Shown in pieces: positions 33,901 to 45,312 of a stretch of DNA of 64,000 bases. The stretch spans positions 9,522 to 73,521 of the forward strand of contig JACCGJ010001364.1 in the NCBI GenBank assembly GCA_013407085.1, written 5' to 3'. The DNA comes from Atriophallophorus winterbourni (lineage: Eukaryota; Platyhelminthes; Trematoda; Plagiorchiida; Microphallidae). Positions within the stretch are counted from its first letter, which is position 1. Each line of letters opens with the position of its first letter. Below the pieces are notes generated by a model. The model had not been told where the DNA came from, searched no databases, and worked only from the letters and a program-made list of their open reading frames with translations. Position numbers and translations under genes: made by a program.

Positions 33901-34240
33901 TTTTCTCGATGTTGACTCCTGAAGTCTCTCCTTTGATTAGATGTAGCTACCAGTCAGTGGAGGTTTGATATAAGGGTTTTCCTTCCCCTAGGTGGACCGC
34001 CTTCATAGACTTACGGGTTCCACCTGAACGAAGCAAGCTGGTTTTGAAGTGCCAGTCAGCCGCCTTCACCCTTTCGCCTGTCAGTAGAAGCAGTTCCGCC
34101 AAGTCCCACAGGACCACGCATGCATGCCAGTAGCTGAACTTGGTTGTCATGGGCAATATGAGACGCGCCATTAGAGCATTTTCGGAATTTGTAGCTTATC
34201 CCAAAACCCCCGGCCGTGACATCATTGGAACCATTATATC
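30935..34240 (-). mobile_element. RTE-like LINE copy A: 5' UTR, endonuclease and RT, lacking 3' end
   Basis: Reading down the - strand, the GC-richer leader (about 34240-33500) is followed by the endonuclease (33499 onward: NNELKRLNVDVAALQEARL; YVVLLGDFKARVDAD near 33080). RT motifs come next: NNYIGISLLNVVGKLFAKVL, SGFRRGRSTVDMVFSLREL, VFIDLTKAFDYVCREGL, RRGAKQGHVLAPTLFG and LLFADDAAIIAHS. Thumb sequences continue to NISWVDRLTNAEVLSKAGL, after which homology stops at about 30935. Copy B continues for another 450 bases and a 3' UTR. Several frameshifts are present, and about 100 nt are missing near 31456-31470. Assignment to RTE rather than a sister clade is by recognition. Confidence 0.87.
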
Positions 34241-34409
34241 CACTCATTTTATAATGTATAAATAACCCGATCATCTCGAATATATCTCTATTCTTATGGA
34301 ATGAATCTGTGTCAAGCGCTGAACCATTTTCTCATGTTTGGTGTCAACTATGCTCAAAATAAAATTGAAATCATGACATACAAGTATAACTTTGTTTACC
34401 ACTGTACTA

Positions 34410-34520
34410 CTGTTTCAAGGCTCACTGAACTTGACCTTAATGTCTCCAACTGATGACGGCAAACAGCCAGAAACCGCTGTGGTGTGTAAGTGATGGGGCT
34501 GTGAGCACCACAATATATTG
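34410..34520 (+). repeat. Hammerhead repeat family 2 copy
   Basis: CTGATGA at 34450-34456, then CGGCAAACAGCC (stem-loop II of three good pairs), AGAAACC with GAAA intact, but CGCTGTGG in place of CGGTCGTGG. Stem III and the cleavage site are therefore damaged and self-cleavage is unlikely. The flank CTGTTTCAAGGCTCACTGAA is shared with the copy at 59617. Confidence 0.75.
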
Positions 34521-35389
34521 AAACCATGTTTATTCTTCAGAATGATATAACAGATAAGATTCAGTGGGCTCATGAACTCACCCCACTTATTGATATTTTA
34601 TGTTTGCACATCGGCTGTCACCTGTAAATAGATTTCGTGGAGGTCGAATTACTCTAGCGGCCTATTCTGACATCAGAGTTCGTTTAGACTTTTATCGTCT
34701 GATATGCTCGATGCCACTAGAGGTGAATGATCTATTGACACTAAATGACGACAAAATAGAATTGTTTTCTAATAAGGAGATATAGAGACGCATAAATTAA
34801 GTGAACGATTGTTCCCTCCTGTATGATGGCATGAATGTTATGCATGCTAATAGTCTGAAATCAATATTTATATTAAAAAAGCCCGATATGAAACACAGTC
34901 GGGCTTTCGTTACTCTATAAATTTGAAACAAACTTATGGACCGTGCGACTGCCGACAGGTATGTAGATTCGTAGCAGTTTTTAATTACTTTTCAATATGT
35001 TGGTCTATACGAACGTGGCTTTCGTCTGTTAGGCGTTCCACGACGGATCCTTGAATGTTTATCACTGATAGTATTTCCTCTAGTGATAAAGACTACAAGG
35101 CCGGACAACATAAATCAAAAGCTATCTCGCTTATAAAACATGACAGTGAATGGCTAAACTTAATAAAATCTGTTATATACAGCTATTCAAGTGAATAGAT
35201 TTACGGAGACCCACGCAAAGGAAGCATCGATACATACAAGATAAATTTCATTATTTTAACTTCAAAGCCACTAAAGCACACGAAGTCATGGTTATCTGCT
35301 GGATACCTCACGATCCAAGCCGAACTGCTGGAAGCATATTTATCCAAGTCTTTGCTAGTTTCTTCAGAATTCGCTGCCAGCAGTTACCG
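34521..35389. other. intergenic, AT-rich
   Basis: No gene recognised; one short fortuitous hairpin at 34878-34907. Confidence 0.4.
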
Positions 35390-35540
35390 TAATCTAAACA
35401 ACTTTAGCAACTTTTCAATTGAAACTTGGTGCTAACAAGCGAACTACCTACTCATGTGGCCCCATCCGGAACCATTGAAGTTTTCAAGAAATCACTAGAT
35501 ATCCACATGGACAAGTATGTTTTTTATGTTTGACAATAAT
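35390..35540 (+). mobile_element. CR1-like LINE, C-terminal scrap of ORF2
   Basis: YLLPTHV-like sequence followed by APSGTIEVFKKSLDIHMDK corresponds to the last 30 residues of ORF2 in the other copies (SLPADLVSSNTFSIFKLKLD). No tail is retained. Confidence 0.55.
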
Positions 35541-37351
35541 CTAACAATATTTTGATTTTTTTACCATCCGACCCGATGTACATTTTTGTGGGTCTTGTAA
35601 AGCATAGCTTTTTAACTGCATACAATCTATGAATAATATGAATTGTTCAATATGAATGTCCCGATTTTTAATCGCTGCAGCGATGAACACGATAATTGTT
35701 TTTCTATTAAAAAATATTGTCCTAATCTTCATGTGTCCGCATAGAGCAGTTTCAAGGTCATTCAATGTTGCGATCGATATACGCACGAGCTAGATGATAC
35801 ACGCCTGGTAGCGTTCCCATTGCCAAGATTCCTTTTCCTTATGGGTGGTTTCAAGCACACTAAGACCGCTTGATTATTTCACCTGACAGCTCTGTCCGGG
35901 TGACATACAACAACACGTGTGCTTGCAACTTTGCCCTAGCAACCAAATAGAATATGCTGACTCTTGGATACGATGGGGATAGTCGGAAATTAGAAAGACA
36001 GTGCCCCAGGCTACGAAACATATTGAATTTAAGGAACAAAAAGGATGATTTTATGCTAGTGACTAGGTGTGTTCATGTGGATGTTATTGGATGGCGCATA
36101 CATTACTGCACGCTTCCTTTGATACACTGGATAATTATGCATACTGCTATATTCAGTATTTTCTGCTGATGAATACATAATATCCTCATTTATAATTGTA
36201 TTATGGTATGCGGATTACGGTAGTCTTTTATACTTCGAAACGCGGATCAAAGTTCAGAAGAAGCATGAATGTATTCGGAATGGTATCCGCTTGTACACAT
36301 ACAACATACGCACCATCATCTCACAAGTACTTGTGTTAATCTACGAACATCGATATTGCTGAGCTGGTTACACCACGACAGTATCTATTGTTTGATACAA
36401 CTAGAGATTTGAGATTCATCGAATCTGCAAGAATATCAGATTTAGAAAGAATATTTGTTTCTCAGTTTTGATCTATGTTTTCTTGACCAGTTTTCCGTAG
36501 ATCTATGAAATCACCTTACATTAGTGTTGATCTGAATATTATTTTAACGCGAACTGTTTGCTTGATGCATAAAACAAATTATTGACATGCACAACAAAAG
36601 TGAAATTGGTGCTCACCGTAAAACGGTTGATCGTTTGCTTGGTCATTTTAGGTGACGAATGTTCTTAGTTGAACTAAAACTATTTGAAGAGATATTGTTT
36701 GTATTCCATCCTCTTGTGTGAAACTCAGAATTCTAATTGTAAAAGCGCTATTTTTTGTTTTCAAGCGTTTTACAAAAGACCGAAATTTTCGATGCTATTG
36801 ATGTTTCTGAAACAGGAAGTAATTCGTAAGGTAGGAAGTTCACTGTATCTTCAAATCGATTCATATTAACGTGCATAAATTTTGTTTCCATTTCCATTTA
36901 ACCTACTTGATCAAATGTTAGATTTACATAATTTATTCAACAGGAGTGTTTTTTGAAGTCAATATATGTGGCACTTTCCTTTGCAAATTGACTATTTGAC
37001 AACCTAAGCGCTTAAATAAGGCATCAGGACGCTGTTATTTGAATCCATGATTGCCCTCTGAATCCTTCTGATTAGTCAATTCCATTTTCGTGAAATTTCA
37101 AGCATTGCATCTATACTGTACTCCGACAGATCGCCATTCGCATTTGAAACGAAGACGTTGATGGTTATGAATATCAATAAGAATTTTTTAAACAAAGTAA
37201 CATATGTGTTGAAGGTGTTAAATTCATGTAAAGAGATACGAACCATTGATTTTGAATTAGTTTTCATCGCTAGCTTAACAAGCTGATACTTATTTCGCAA
37301 TATGAGCAACTAGTGATGCTAAGGTAAATTGAGATATTTCTGTTAAACTAA
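35541..37351. other. intergenic, AT-rich
   Basis: Short frames without recognised domains. No repeats of the families described here. Confidence 0.4.
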
Positions 37352-37472
37352 TAAGCGCGTGCAGATTCTGATCCTACTGTCCCTACCTGATGAGTGCAAA
37401 CAGCACGAAACCGGTCGTGGTGTGTGTAATGGAGATGCAGGCAAATGAGCACTTTTTTATAACCGATCTTTT
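37352..37472 (+). repeat. Hammerhead repeat family 1, best-preserved copy
   Basis: Runs from the GCGCGTGCAG outer-stem region through the ribozyme to GATGCAGGCAAATGAG. The outer arms GTGC/GCAG-type sequences could extend stem I beyond an internal loop, as in natural type I hammerheads. It lies directly 5' of a truncated CR1-like LINE. Confidence 0.88.
37381..37423 (+). ncRNA. Type I hammerhead ribozyme, intact core (predicted)
   Basis: A self-cleaving RNA motif. CTGATGA (37387-37393) is followed by stem II GTGC-AAACA-GCAC with four Watson-Crick pairs, then GAAA. CC/GG plus the A-U pair form a three-base-pair stem III without a loop. The cleavage triplet is GTC, with cleavage after 37416. Downstream GTGG pairs back to CTAC immediately before the core (one G-U), then one mismatch interrupts the outer stem I. 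Every invariant core base (C3, U4, G5, A6, G8, A9, G12, A13, A14, A15.1, U16.1, C17) is present. Such a short stem III is usually active in dimeric or tandem RNA. Activity is inferred, not shown. Confidence 0.85.
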
Positions 37473-37499
37473 TCTTGCAGTTTTCTCATTACCAGGTAG

Positions 37500-40034
37500 T
37501 GCCTTACGATCAGATATCAAAACAACGTCCTGATCATGGGTGACTTTAATCTCCCGAATTTACTAAAAAGCGAGATTCCACCGGTGAACTCTCTTGATCA
37601 TCTTTTCTACAAAATGTTCAACGAAATTCCTTTATTCAACCACATCTCAAGCAGCACTCGCTTCAGAGGCACAAACACACCGTCCATTCTCGATCTTGTT
37701 TTGACTAGCGAGGAAAATGTCATCGAGGATATCCGTTATGAAGCACCTCTTGGAAAGAGTGATCATGTAGTCATTGTTTTCGACTCTATATCTGAAGCGA
37801 TAAGAGCAAGTGATGCTCAGAAGTTGATAAGAAAAATCGATACGGTTGCATTATCAATGTCTCTCCAAGAAGTCACCGACTGGGCACCGATTAGCACTGA
37901 TGTCCAACAATGCTGGTCATCGATACTTCAGAAAATCAACCGAAAAATAGAACTCCACTCAAAATATGTTTCAAAACAACTGAAAAAAGGATTCAAATTC
38001 GTGATCCGCAGTCGAACACGGAAATGGATAAAGGTGAGAAACTGTGCGTGGAGAAGCCACATACTGCATTCAACACCTGAATCTTGGAAATCTTACCGTT
38101 TGTTGAGAAACAAAGTTACTAAACTTGTTCAGGAGGATAAAGAAAAGTATCAAATAAATCTGATGGATAAAATTGAACGAAATCCGAAGCTCCTCTTCCA
38201 GATCGTGAACAGAAAGGCCAGGGTTAAGCCAGGTGTTTCCGCTTTACTTACTACGACTGGAACTACATCCACAGCTCTCGAAGCCGCTAACGAACTCGCT
38301 CAATTTTACTCTAGAGTGTTCTACCCTAACGAGCGAGTATCCTACGATATACCTGCATTCAGGTCGCAGAATACAATACACGAAATCGTTGTGAAACCCG
38401 AGAGTGTCCTGGTAAAGCTACGCGGGTTAAATACAAAGAAATCCCCAGGTGCTGATGAAATAACACCATTCATCCTAAAGCAATGCGCCCATGCTCTATT
38501 CTCACCACTCTCTGACCTTTTCAACCTGTCCTTGAGTTGTAGCACGGTTGCTAATGACTGGAAATGTGGACTAATCACTCCGATATACAAAGGAGGGAAC
38601 CGATCTGATGCGTCTAACTACAGACCAGTCACGTTGTTGCCAGTGGTCTATAAAGTTCTCGAACGACTTGTGGCCGACGAACTTATCAAACACTTGGAAC
38701 AAAATAAGCTTCTTTCCATCGCACAGCACGGATTCAGGACAAGACACTCCTGTCTGACCAATCTTCTCATAACTCTTGATGATTGGACTCGAGCCGTGGA
38801 CGATGGATGCCCTATCCATGCTTGTTACTTGGACATGTCGAAAGCGTTTGATCGTGTTAACCACAGCATACTGCTACAAAAATTGGAGCAGCTCGGGGTA
38901 TGCGGCAGACTATTGGCCTGGATAAAGGATTACTTGACTGGTAGAGTTATAAGGGTTAGAGTTGATGGGGCACTATCCAGCTCAGTAGAAGTTACAAGTG
39001 GCGTACCTCAAGGCTCAGTCTTGGGGCCAATACTGTTCCTCGTGTACGCGAATGATATACCTGAAATCGTACGCAGAAAAATCATTTTATTTGCGGATGA
39101 CATCAAAGTTTGGACTAGCATACGCACCATAGAAGATTGCCAAATTCTCCAAAAAGATCTCGAAGCACTTCATAATTGGTCCTTGCGGAACTGCTTACCA
39201 TTCAACATCCAAAAATGTAAAATGTTGAACGTCGGTAAATCATTCGAATTCAAATACTCTCTGGGATCTCAGCAACTTTCATGGGTTACTGAAGAGAAAG
39301 ACCTGGGCGTGTGGATTAGCAGTAACCTGAAGTCTTCACGGCACTGTTCTGTTGTATACAAAAAGTGCTGCCAAATATTAGCATTGCTCAGAAGGATCTT
39401 CGGTCGTTTCTCAAAACAGATACTCCCACGTATAATTAACACCTATATCAAACCAACAATGGAGTATGCTGTTCAAGCATGGGGTCCCCAGGCTACAAAA
39501 GGACAGACCGTGCGCAAGGGTATACCACCGCGCTACAAAACTGGTGACGGGCGAACAACAGGCCATACGAGGAGCGGTATGCAAACACACTACAACATCT
39601 TGCCTTTTCGTACCGTCGTCTCAGGGTGGACTTGATCCTGCTTCAACAGTTCTGATACAGTGGATGCACCCACTTTGAACACCGTTCTCGGCAAGAAAGC
39701 ACGTGGTAACAGATCTCATGGCTACAAGTTAATTATTCCACACTCCAGATCAAATTGTCGAAGGTTTTTCTTTGCTGTCAGAGTCTGTTTTCTATGGAAA
39801 TCCCTGCCCCCACATATCATTTGCGCAACAAGCCTGAACATGTTCAAGGCTGAACTTGACAAGTATATGTTGACCAAACCCAACCTTGCACCTGAATACA
39901 CGTGCTGACTTTCCATGTGTATAAAACATTTGTGTTGTTTTTATGAATTCCCTCTATTTTTAATCTGTGGTTACTGTAAAGTATTTACTTTTTGGACCAT
40001 TAACTTTGAATTTACTTTTGAATTACTTTGAACT
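37500..40034 (+). mobile_element. CR1-like LINE, 5'-truncated within the endonuclease
   Basis: It begins with NNVLIMGDFNLPNLL, midway through the endonuclease (the upstream half with ETWF is missing), and continues through a complete RT. The signature 3' UTR (GGTTACTGTAAAG...ACCAT) ends in ACTTTGAA/TTTTGAATT repeats at 40001-40034. Confidence 0.9.
37536..39905 (+). pseudogene. LINE ORF2 (partial endonuclease plus RT), frameshifted near the end
   Basis: A long open stretch (37536-39635) carries IMGDFNLP, LGKSDHVVIVF, KKSPGADEITPFILK, YRPVTLLPVVYKVLERL, AQHGFRTRHSCLTNLL, YLDMSKAFDRVNHS, GVPQGSVLGPILF and FADDIKVWTSI. From about 39490 the reading is scrambled by successive small frameshifts (AWGPQATKGQ in one frame, VYHRATKLVTG in another). 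The C-terminus resumes in a further frame at about 39690-39905 (IIPHSRSNCRRFFF, VRVCFLWKSLPP). The catalytic RT core is intact but the thumb is broken. Confidence 0.88.
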
Positions 40035-41239
40035 GGAGAAAGTGTACAGGCAGATGGAAATTTGAGTATACCGTGGGATAACGTTGGCGCAACCAAACAA
40101 CTCAATCACCTAATCATAAATTTGGTAATAATACTACACAAATCTCTATTTGAATAGCAATGACTCTCAACATGCTGATGGTTTATTTGAGGAAGGTCAA
40201 TAATATTTTGAAATAGTTGATTTACACTGGTTCAGTTTTTTGCGTAGCATATATCATTTAAACTAGTAGTGCTTATGTACCGTATTGTTTGTTATTGAAA
40301 TTTTATTGTTATTTCGATTAAAATCACATAAAATGCAATATTTTTGCATTTTCCAAGGACTTGGCGTAACTAAACTATTGTGTTTCTGGAACCTCTATAT
40401 TTGCTTTGAAATATCGTCATTCTCTTGTTTCACTCAGCTACATTTAACGTCCAATAGATGTGGGTAATTTTTGTCATCGCTTTTGAAGACAAGATGCCAC
40501 ATGTCCGACAGATATATTAATTCATTGTTTCCATATGGTGCGGTATAATATGCCGTCGCAAAGAAACCTATAATCATGTACTATTCGATCTATTTCAATG
40601 ACACTATTCCACTTCAAAGCATTTCCAGTCGGATGCATTATCGAAAATAGTTTTTTGTTCAAATATTTTAAGCATTTTGACATAACTAGAATAGAATAAC
40701 TTACAATTGAGGTGGATAAGAACTAAAATTAACATAAGGCGAACGATTCGTAAAAAATTCAAATACGTTGATAGGATTATTTCATGACTCATCAAACATG
40801 AGACAATTTCAGGTCTCTAGATGAATACTGATTAACGTTTGTCCAAATGGAAGTAGATGGATTAGTTTTAGTTAACAATGGAACGATAGTTTTGTGTAAC
40901 ATATCAGCGCGCTTTAGAGTCGCTTGCACAGTAATATATCCGCAAAATGGGGGGTAATCTAATCTGTGTGAGAATCTGTGAGAATTTGCATATTAAAGTC
41001 ACCATGTTCGGTATCAATAGAAATATGTCACCACGATGTTACCTTTCATTTGTTCTAAAATTTGCCACAACGATTGCTAATATATTCTTGCAAGTGAGAG
41101 TTTTAAAACCAAACTGAAAATAATATTGATGATACACTAAAAAGCTATCTGAAGTTTCTAACAAATTTAAGTGAAGATCTAATATGTTCTTGTCTACGCA
41201 AATGTTCTGTGCCCAACTAGCGCTTTAGTAGCAACTGTC
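40035..41239. other. intergenic, AT-rich
   Basis: No gene or shared repeat recognised. Confidence 0.4.
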
Positions 41240-41510
41240 TCAACAGGATTTGAGCATCCTGGTCTATGACCGCATTCGAAGAGACTTTATATTAACTTAC
41301 AGAATAATGGATGATAAGTCGTGTTCACTTAGGCAGCTATTTAAATTTGTTGCAGTGTCGTCCAGCACGTGGTCAAAATGTTATACTCAAACCGCATTAA
41401 CTATCATCAATCCGCCCAATTTTTTGAAACGCTACCACGAAAAATTGTCATCGTCTTATGGATTAATTTTTTTAGCATCATTTGAAAGCTTTCATGTTGA
41501 ATAATTCTGA
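41240..41510 (+). mobile_element. CR1-like LINE, C-terminal fragment
   Basis: RIRRDFILTYRIMDDKSCSL then RQLFKFV matches the RRxRxDLxLTFKIL block of the better copies. The following 50 codons are recognisable only by spacing. No 3' tail is seen. Confidence 0.6.
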
Positions 41511-42291
41511 CTTGCCACCTATCTACCAAAAATCATCCGGATGATCACGTTATAGAAATCCAATTATTAAAGCGTAATTTTGTACATACACGTTACGAAA
41601 ACAGTCACAGCCTCAAAACCTTTTTTTCTCCCCCAACGAATTGAATGGAACGATATTTTTAACTTCTAATTATTATAATTTTACACGCATCTCCTATTGT
41701 AAATCTTTCAGCTTTAATTGCCATAAGTTTTAAATCCAGCGTTTAGTCATTCTGCTGATCCACTGGGGTTTCTTTAGATTGTGTTTTCAGAAATATGCAG
41801 AATTTTTCTGTCAAAACCGCAATCAACGAGGCTGATTATACTTTTTTTAAACGAATGTTTAATTAATACCTAATTTTTAGAAATTAAAAATTCAAACTAT
41901 TCGATTCAAAACTTATAATGATCGAAAGGCCGTATTGCGTAACCACAACCTTAGAATTTTGAAAATTAAAATTAAATTATCAGTTAAAGTTATGTTATAA
42001 CTTAATGAGGCTCTGCATTGTTTCAATGGCATGCTGGCTAGCGCGGCCTTTAAATCGAGAATAATTTATTCTACAATTTTTTTTATTTTGCAGACATTAG
42101 TAATCTATAATTGTTTTCAAATGTTTAAAAATGTTTGCTTCAACTGTTATGCACTGTGGTTTTCGCTGCGCGGTTTGGAGAAATTTCAAGTGAAGACTGA
42201 AATATCGTGAATTTGAAGCATCTTGCACCCTGAAATTTCGGCACATTTCATCACAATGCATGAGGAAAACGAAACGGTTTCCCAAAATATT
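41511..42291. other. intergenic, very AT-rich
   Basis: No feature recognised. Confidence 0.4.
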
Positions 42292-42392
42292 TATTTGCAT
42301 GCATTTCTATCACACACCCCACGACCGGTTTCGCGCTGTTTGCACTCGCCAGGTAGGGACAGTAACATCAGGATCCGCATGCGCTTGAAACT
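42292..42392 (-). repeat. Hammerhead repeat family 1 copy
   Basis: On the - strand the core reads CTGGCGAG (A6 changed to G), with stem-loop II TGCAAACAGCGC, GAAACC and GGTCGTGGGG kept. The A6 change should abolish catalysis. Flanks GCATGCGGATCC and AAATGCATGC are intact. Confidence 0.85.
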
Positions 42393-43054
42393 GTTTCCTC
42401 TTTTTGACGTCACTGGCAATTTAAATTTTCCTATTTCAACTCTAACGTTTCTCTCAAAACCGTAAATGTTCTTCAAAGGTTTGTGTGGTTACATTATTTT
42501 TATTCGCTGAAGATACATTCGAACGATTAAAGATATTTTCTTTTTGTTCCTATTATTTTAGTGAGTAAATAACGTATGAATCATGATCATGGTAGGCATT
42601 GTAACAGAACAATTTCCCAACTACTCATTTAAGATATTATAGACCAGTGGGTGACTTTGTCTGTCTTTGTGTATGGATTTATGAATAAACTACGCTAATA
42701 TACCCCAAACTTCAGAAGTACATATTTTCGGTGCAGGATTTTTGACCCAATCTATGCAATAGCCAGGTAGATTTATTTACATATCTGTCTATCGTATTAG
42801 TCGGACATTTTTCCTATTCATTGGTGTATTCGAATTGAACTCACGAGTTTCAATATTTTCTCGGTAAAGGACTTTTCATTATATCAAGTTTTAATTCGCA
42901 ATAAATAAAAATAAATTTAATATAAATCTAAACTGGGTTTACCCATATTAAGTTGATCCTTGAATTATCCGTTTCGTAATTTATGTTCTGTAAACGAATC
43001 GGTTTATTAATACAGTTATTGTTGAACTAAAACTTCTTTAATACCCTCATGTTC
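42393..43054. other. intergenic, AT-rich
   Basis: No feature recognised. Confidence 0.4.
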
Positions 43055-43115
43055 AATTGTTGTTGGCCTCCGTCGGTCGATGTCGACCATGGATGTACAT
43101 CACAATCGCACATAT
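43055..43115 (-). mobile_element. RTE-like LINE, extreme 3' stub
   Basis: Contains only the family's terminal motif (GGTCGATGTCGACCATGG, then ATGTACATCACAATCG), ending in a TATATA run. It is a very short 5'-truncated insertion. Confidence 0.8.
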
Positions 43116-43773
43116 ATATATGAATAGGTTAGTAGGTAAATAATTATAGAAATTTCCACGATCTAAGAAATTATCAGTGAGAAAAAAACATGACCGACAA
43201 ATATGTGACTACTAAATTGGGAAAGGCGGAAAGAGAAAAGAATAAAACTGTTTACTGGAATACGAACGTAAGCAATATCTGCCCAGTGATATTTCAATAA
43301 ATTCGATGGACGTTTCGCAGTTTAAATTTTCAATACACAAATTCAAAGAAGTCGATTTTATGGTTCTATTGTTTTGCCAGACTTTAGCCTTGCGATTTTT
43401 CCGTATGACTATTTCGTCATGCGTTATTTTACCAAAGAAACTTCACTTTTTATATTTGCGTCAATGGTTACAATCAAAACAAACCTTTCTATTGCCTCTC
43501 AATATTTCTACATCGAATAGACGGTGTCTTATTGAAATTAAGCAATATTTTCGACGAATCAACTTATTCTTGTTGTTAAATTATTATTCTAGCACATAAT
43601 GAGCATCACAGGTGTTATGGTTTTCGTAATCTCGTGTATAGTTTCATGTGACGAATTCCACCAATCATATTGGACGTACTCCCCCGTCAAGACTGCGATT
43701 GTAATAACACTTAAATCTCGTTGTGAATCGTGGTTCTCCTCTTCCTTCTCCCCTTAACCGAGGTATACTTCAT

Positions 43774-43789
43774 ACACACACACACACAC
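43774..43789. repeat. (CA)n microsatellite
   Basis: Eight CA dinucleotides about 250 nt upstream of the candidate Wnt start codon. Confidence 0.95.
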
Positions 43790-43882
43790 TGACACGCAAG
43801 CATGTGCTGTTTTCAATGCAGCAATCACTGGAATGATGAAACAATCAAACACTCAATTAATATGACTTTCTTACCAGACCCA

Positions 43883-43901
43883 CATGTCGCTTCGCGACAT
43901 G
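43883..43901. repeat. Short perfect hairpin upstream of Wnt exon 1
   Basis: CATGTCGC and GCGACATG are separated by TTC. The hairpin lies about 130 nt upstream of the candidate start and could be in the promoter or 5' UTR. No function is implied by sequence alone. Confidence 0.7.
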
Positions 43902-44027
43902 GATATTAACACCTGCAAATTTGTCTCAGTTCCTAAATTGATCTATCCGTGAATTCTCATATTTAAACCTGGGTCTGGCCAAACGGATATACATGGGAGA
44001 GCTGCGAAACGAAAACAAACGTTTATC

Positions 44028-44128
44028 ATGGAATTGAGTGTTCATAAATATCGTTTCGCTTATTTCGGAGTTGTTTACATAATTTTCGCAATCCTATGCT
44101 ATGTACAAAAATCAGTCTCGGCAAATTG
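44028..44128 (+). CDS. Wnt ligand, candidate exon 1 (signal peptide)
   Basis: The frame MELSVHKYRFAYFGVVYIIF then AILCYVQKSVSANW is a textbook secretory signal: basic n-region, about 14-residue hydrophobic core, small residues (SVSA) before a likely cleavage at residue 32. The exon ends at a GT donor (TTG|GTGAGT) after two bases of a codon. The next Wnt exon begins with one base of a codon after its acceptor, and joining restores TGG (Trp). A Trp soon after the signal peptide is common in Wnts. A short upstream ORF (43993-44037) overlaps the start. The 11.7-kb distance and the lack of transcript evidence mean the join is inferred. Confidence 0.6.
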
Positions 44129-44234
44129 GTGAGTCCGGTACATTGATCGTATATCCCATATTACTTTGTGGTTATCGCAATGATATATTCTTTTACGATG
44201 ATTAATTTTGATTTGAATAGTAATTGAGGCATGT

Positions 44235-44322
44235 AATTGTATCCTCCTTACCCGATGAGTGCAAACAGCACGAAACCGGATGAGGGGTGAATGATGGAAA
44301 TGCGTGCAAATGAATTGGTTTG
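44235..44322 (+). repeat. Hammerhead repeat family 1 copy
   Basis: The core reads CCGATGAG at 44252 (U4 changed to C), stem-loop II GTGCAAACAGCAC and GAAACC are kept, but the cleavage region is CGGATGAGG instead of CGGTCGTGG. It is predicted inactive. Sense to the Wnt transcript, 120 nt inside intron 1. Confidence 0.85.
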
Positions 44323-45312
44323 GAACAGCCATATTTTACGAAAAGTTCATTAGGGTAGTATTTGAAAGCTGGCCGTTTTTCTCTTGGACTGTTGAGGTGT
44401 CAGCACTATTCCATGAAGGATTATGCTGGGGTCATTCGTGGTAACCAATATAAATAACAAATGAAAACAACACAATTTGATGATCAAGCTTGACTCTCTA
44501 ATCATAAAGTTTAAGGCCAAATATTTTTCTTATAATTACTTCATATAATATCTTCAATTTTATGCAGAAATGAGCATACACATCAAATATTTACCCTTTC
44601 CTCTACAAAATAATATTTATATTATTACTAACAGAGACATTTGCCTGTAATTATTTCAGAGATATAATAATTCAAATAAGACACTAGATCGGATTTACCA
44701 GCGGGATCAAACTAAGCATTAAGTCTATTTGTTGTATGAAAATTTTAATTAGCACAGATGTAGTTGAAATTGGTCAGAATATTTTATTTCATGTTTATTT
44801 TATAACTTTCTGTTAGTAGTATTATTGATCATTAAATTTGTTAATAATATTTTGGTAATTTATTTTTGATTCACTCAATTTAATTGAGCTAGTTGCTTCC
44901 AAGATTTTCAAGATGACAGATTTATGGTGAAAAACGCAAATAGCTGTACAATACCATAGGATATATGTATGAAAGTTAAGCAAATCGTTAATTTAATGTT
45001 TGCATCCCTGTGCTTCAACGGGGGCGCAACAGTAATTCTAATTGTGAAATGCAGAGAGGAAATTTCGATCGAAAATATATGTTTTGGTAATTTCTTTTTC
45101 CAGGTGTTTGGGAGTGAGAAGGAATCATTAAAGAATTTCAGTAAACTGGGGCCAACACAGTATTATTCAATATGAAAGATCGTAGATTTTGTTTAATTAT
45201 GATTTCGTTTGACGAGGAAACAACTTCTGGCGGTAAGCTGTTCCACAAAAAGCATACACGGACTGCGTGAAGTTGCGACGACACTTTAATCCAGAATGTG
45301 GTATTTGATGGG

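Noticed and set aside
34878..34907. Perfect hairpin AAAGCCCGA / TCGGGCTTT with a T-run-like context, resembling a bacterial terminator
   Set aside because: The window is eukaryotic, and the hairpin is isolated with no gene ending nearby. Probably fortuitous.
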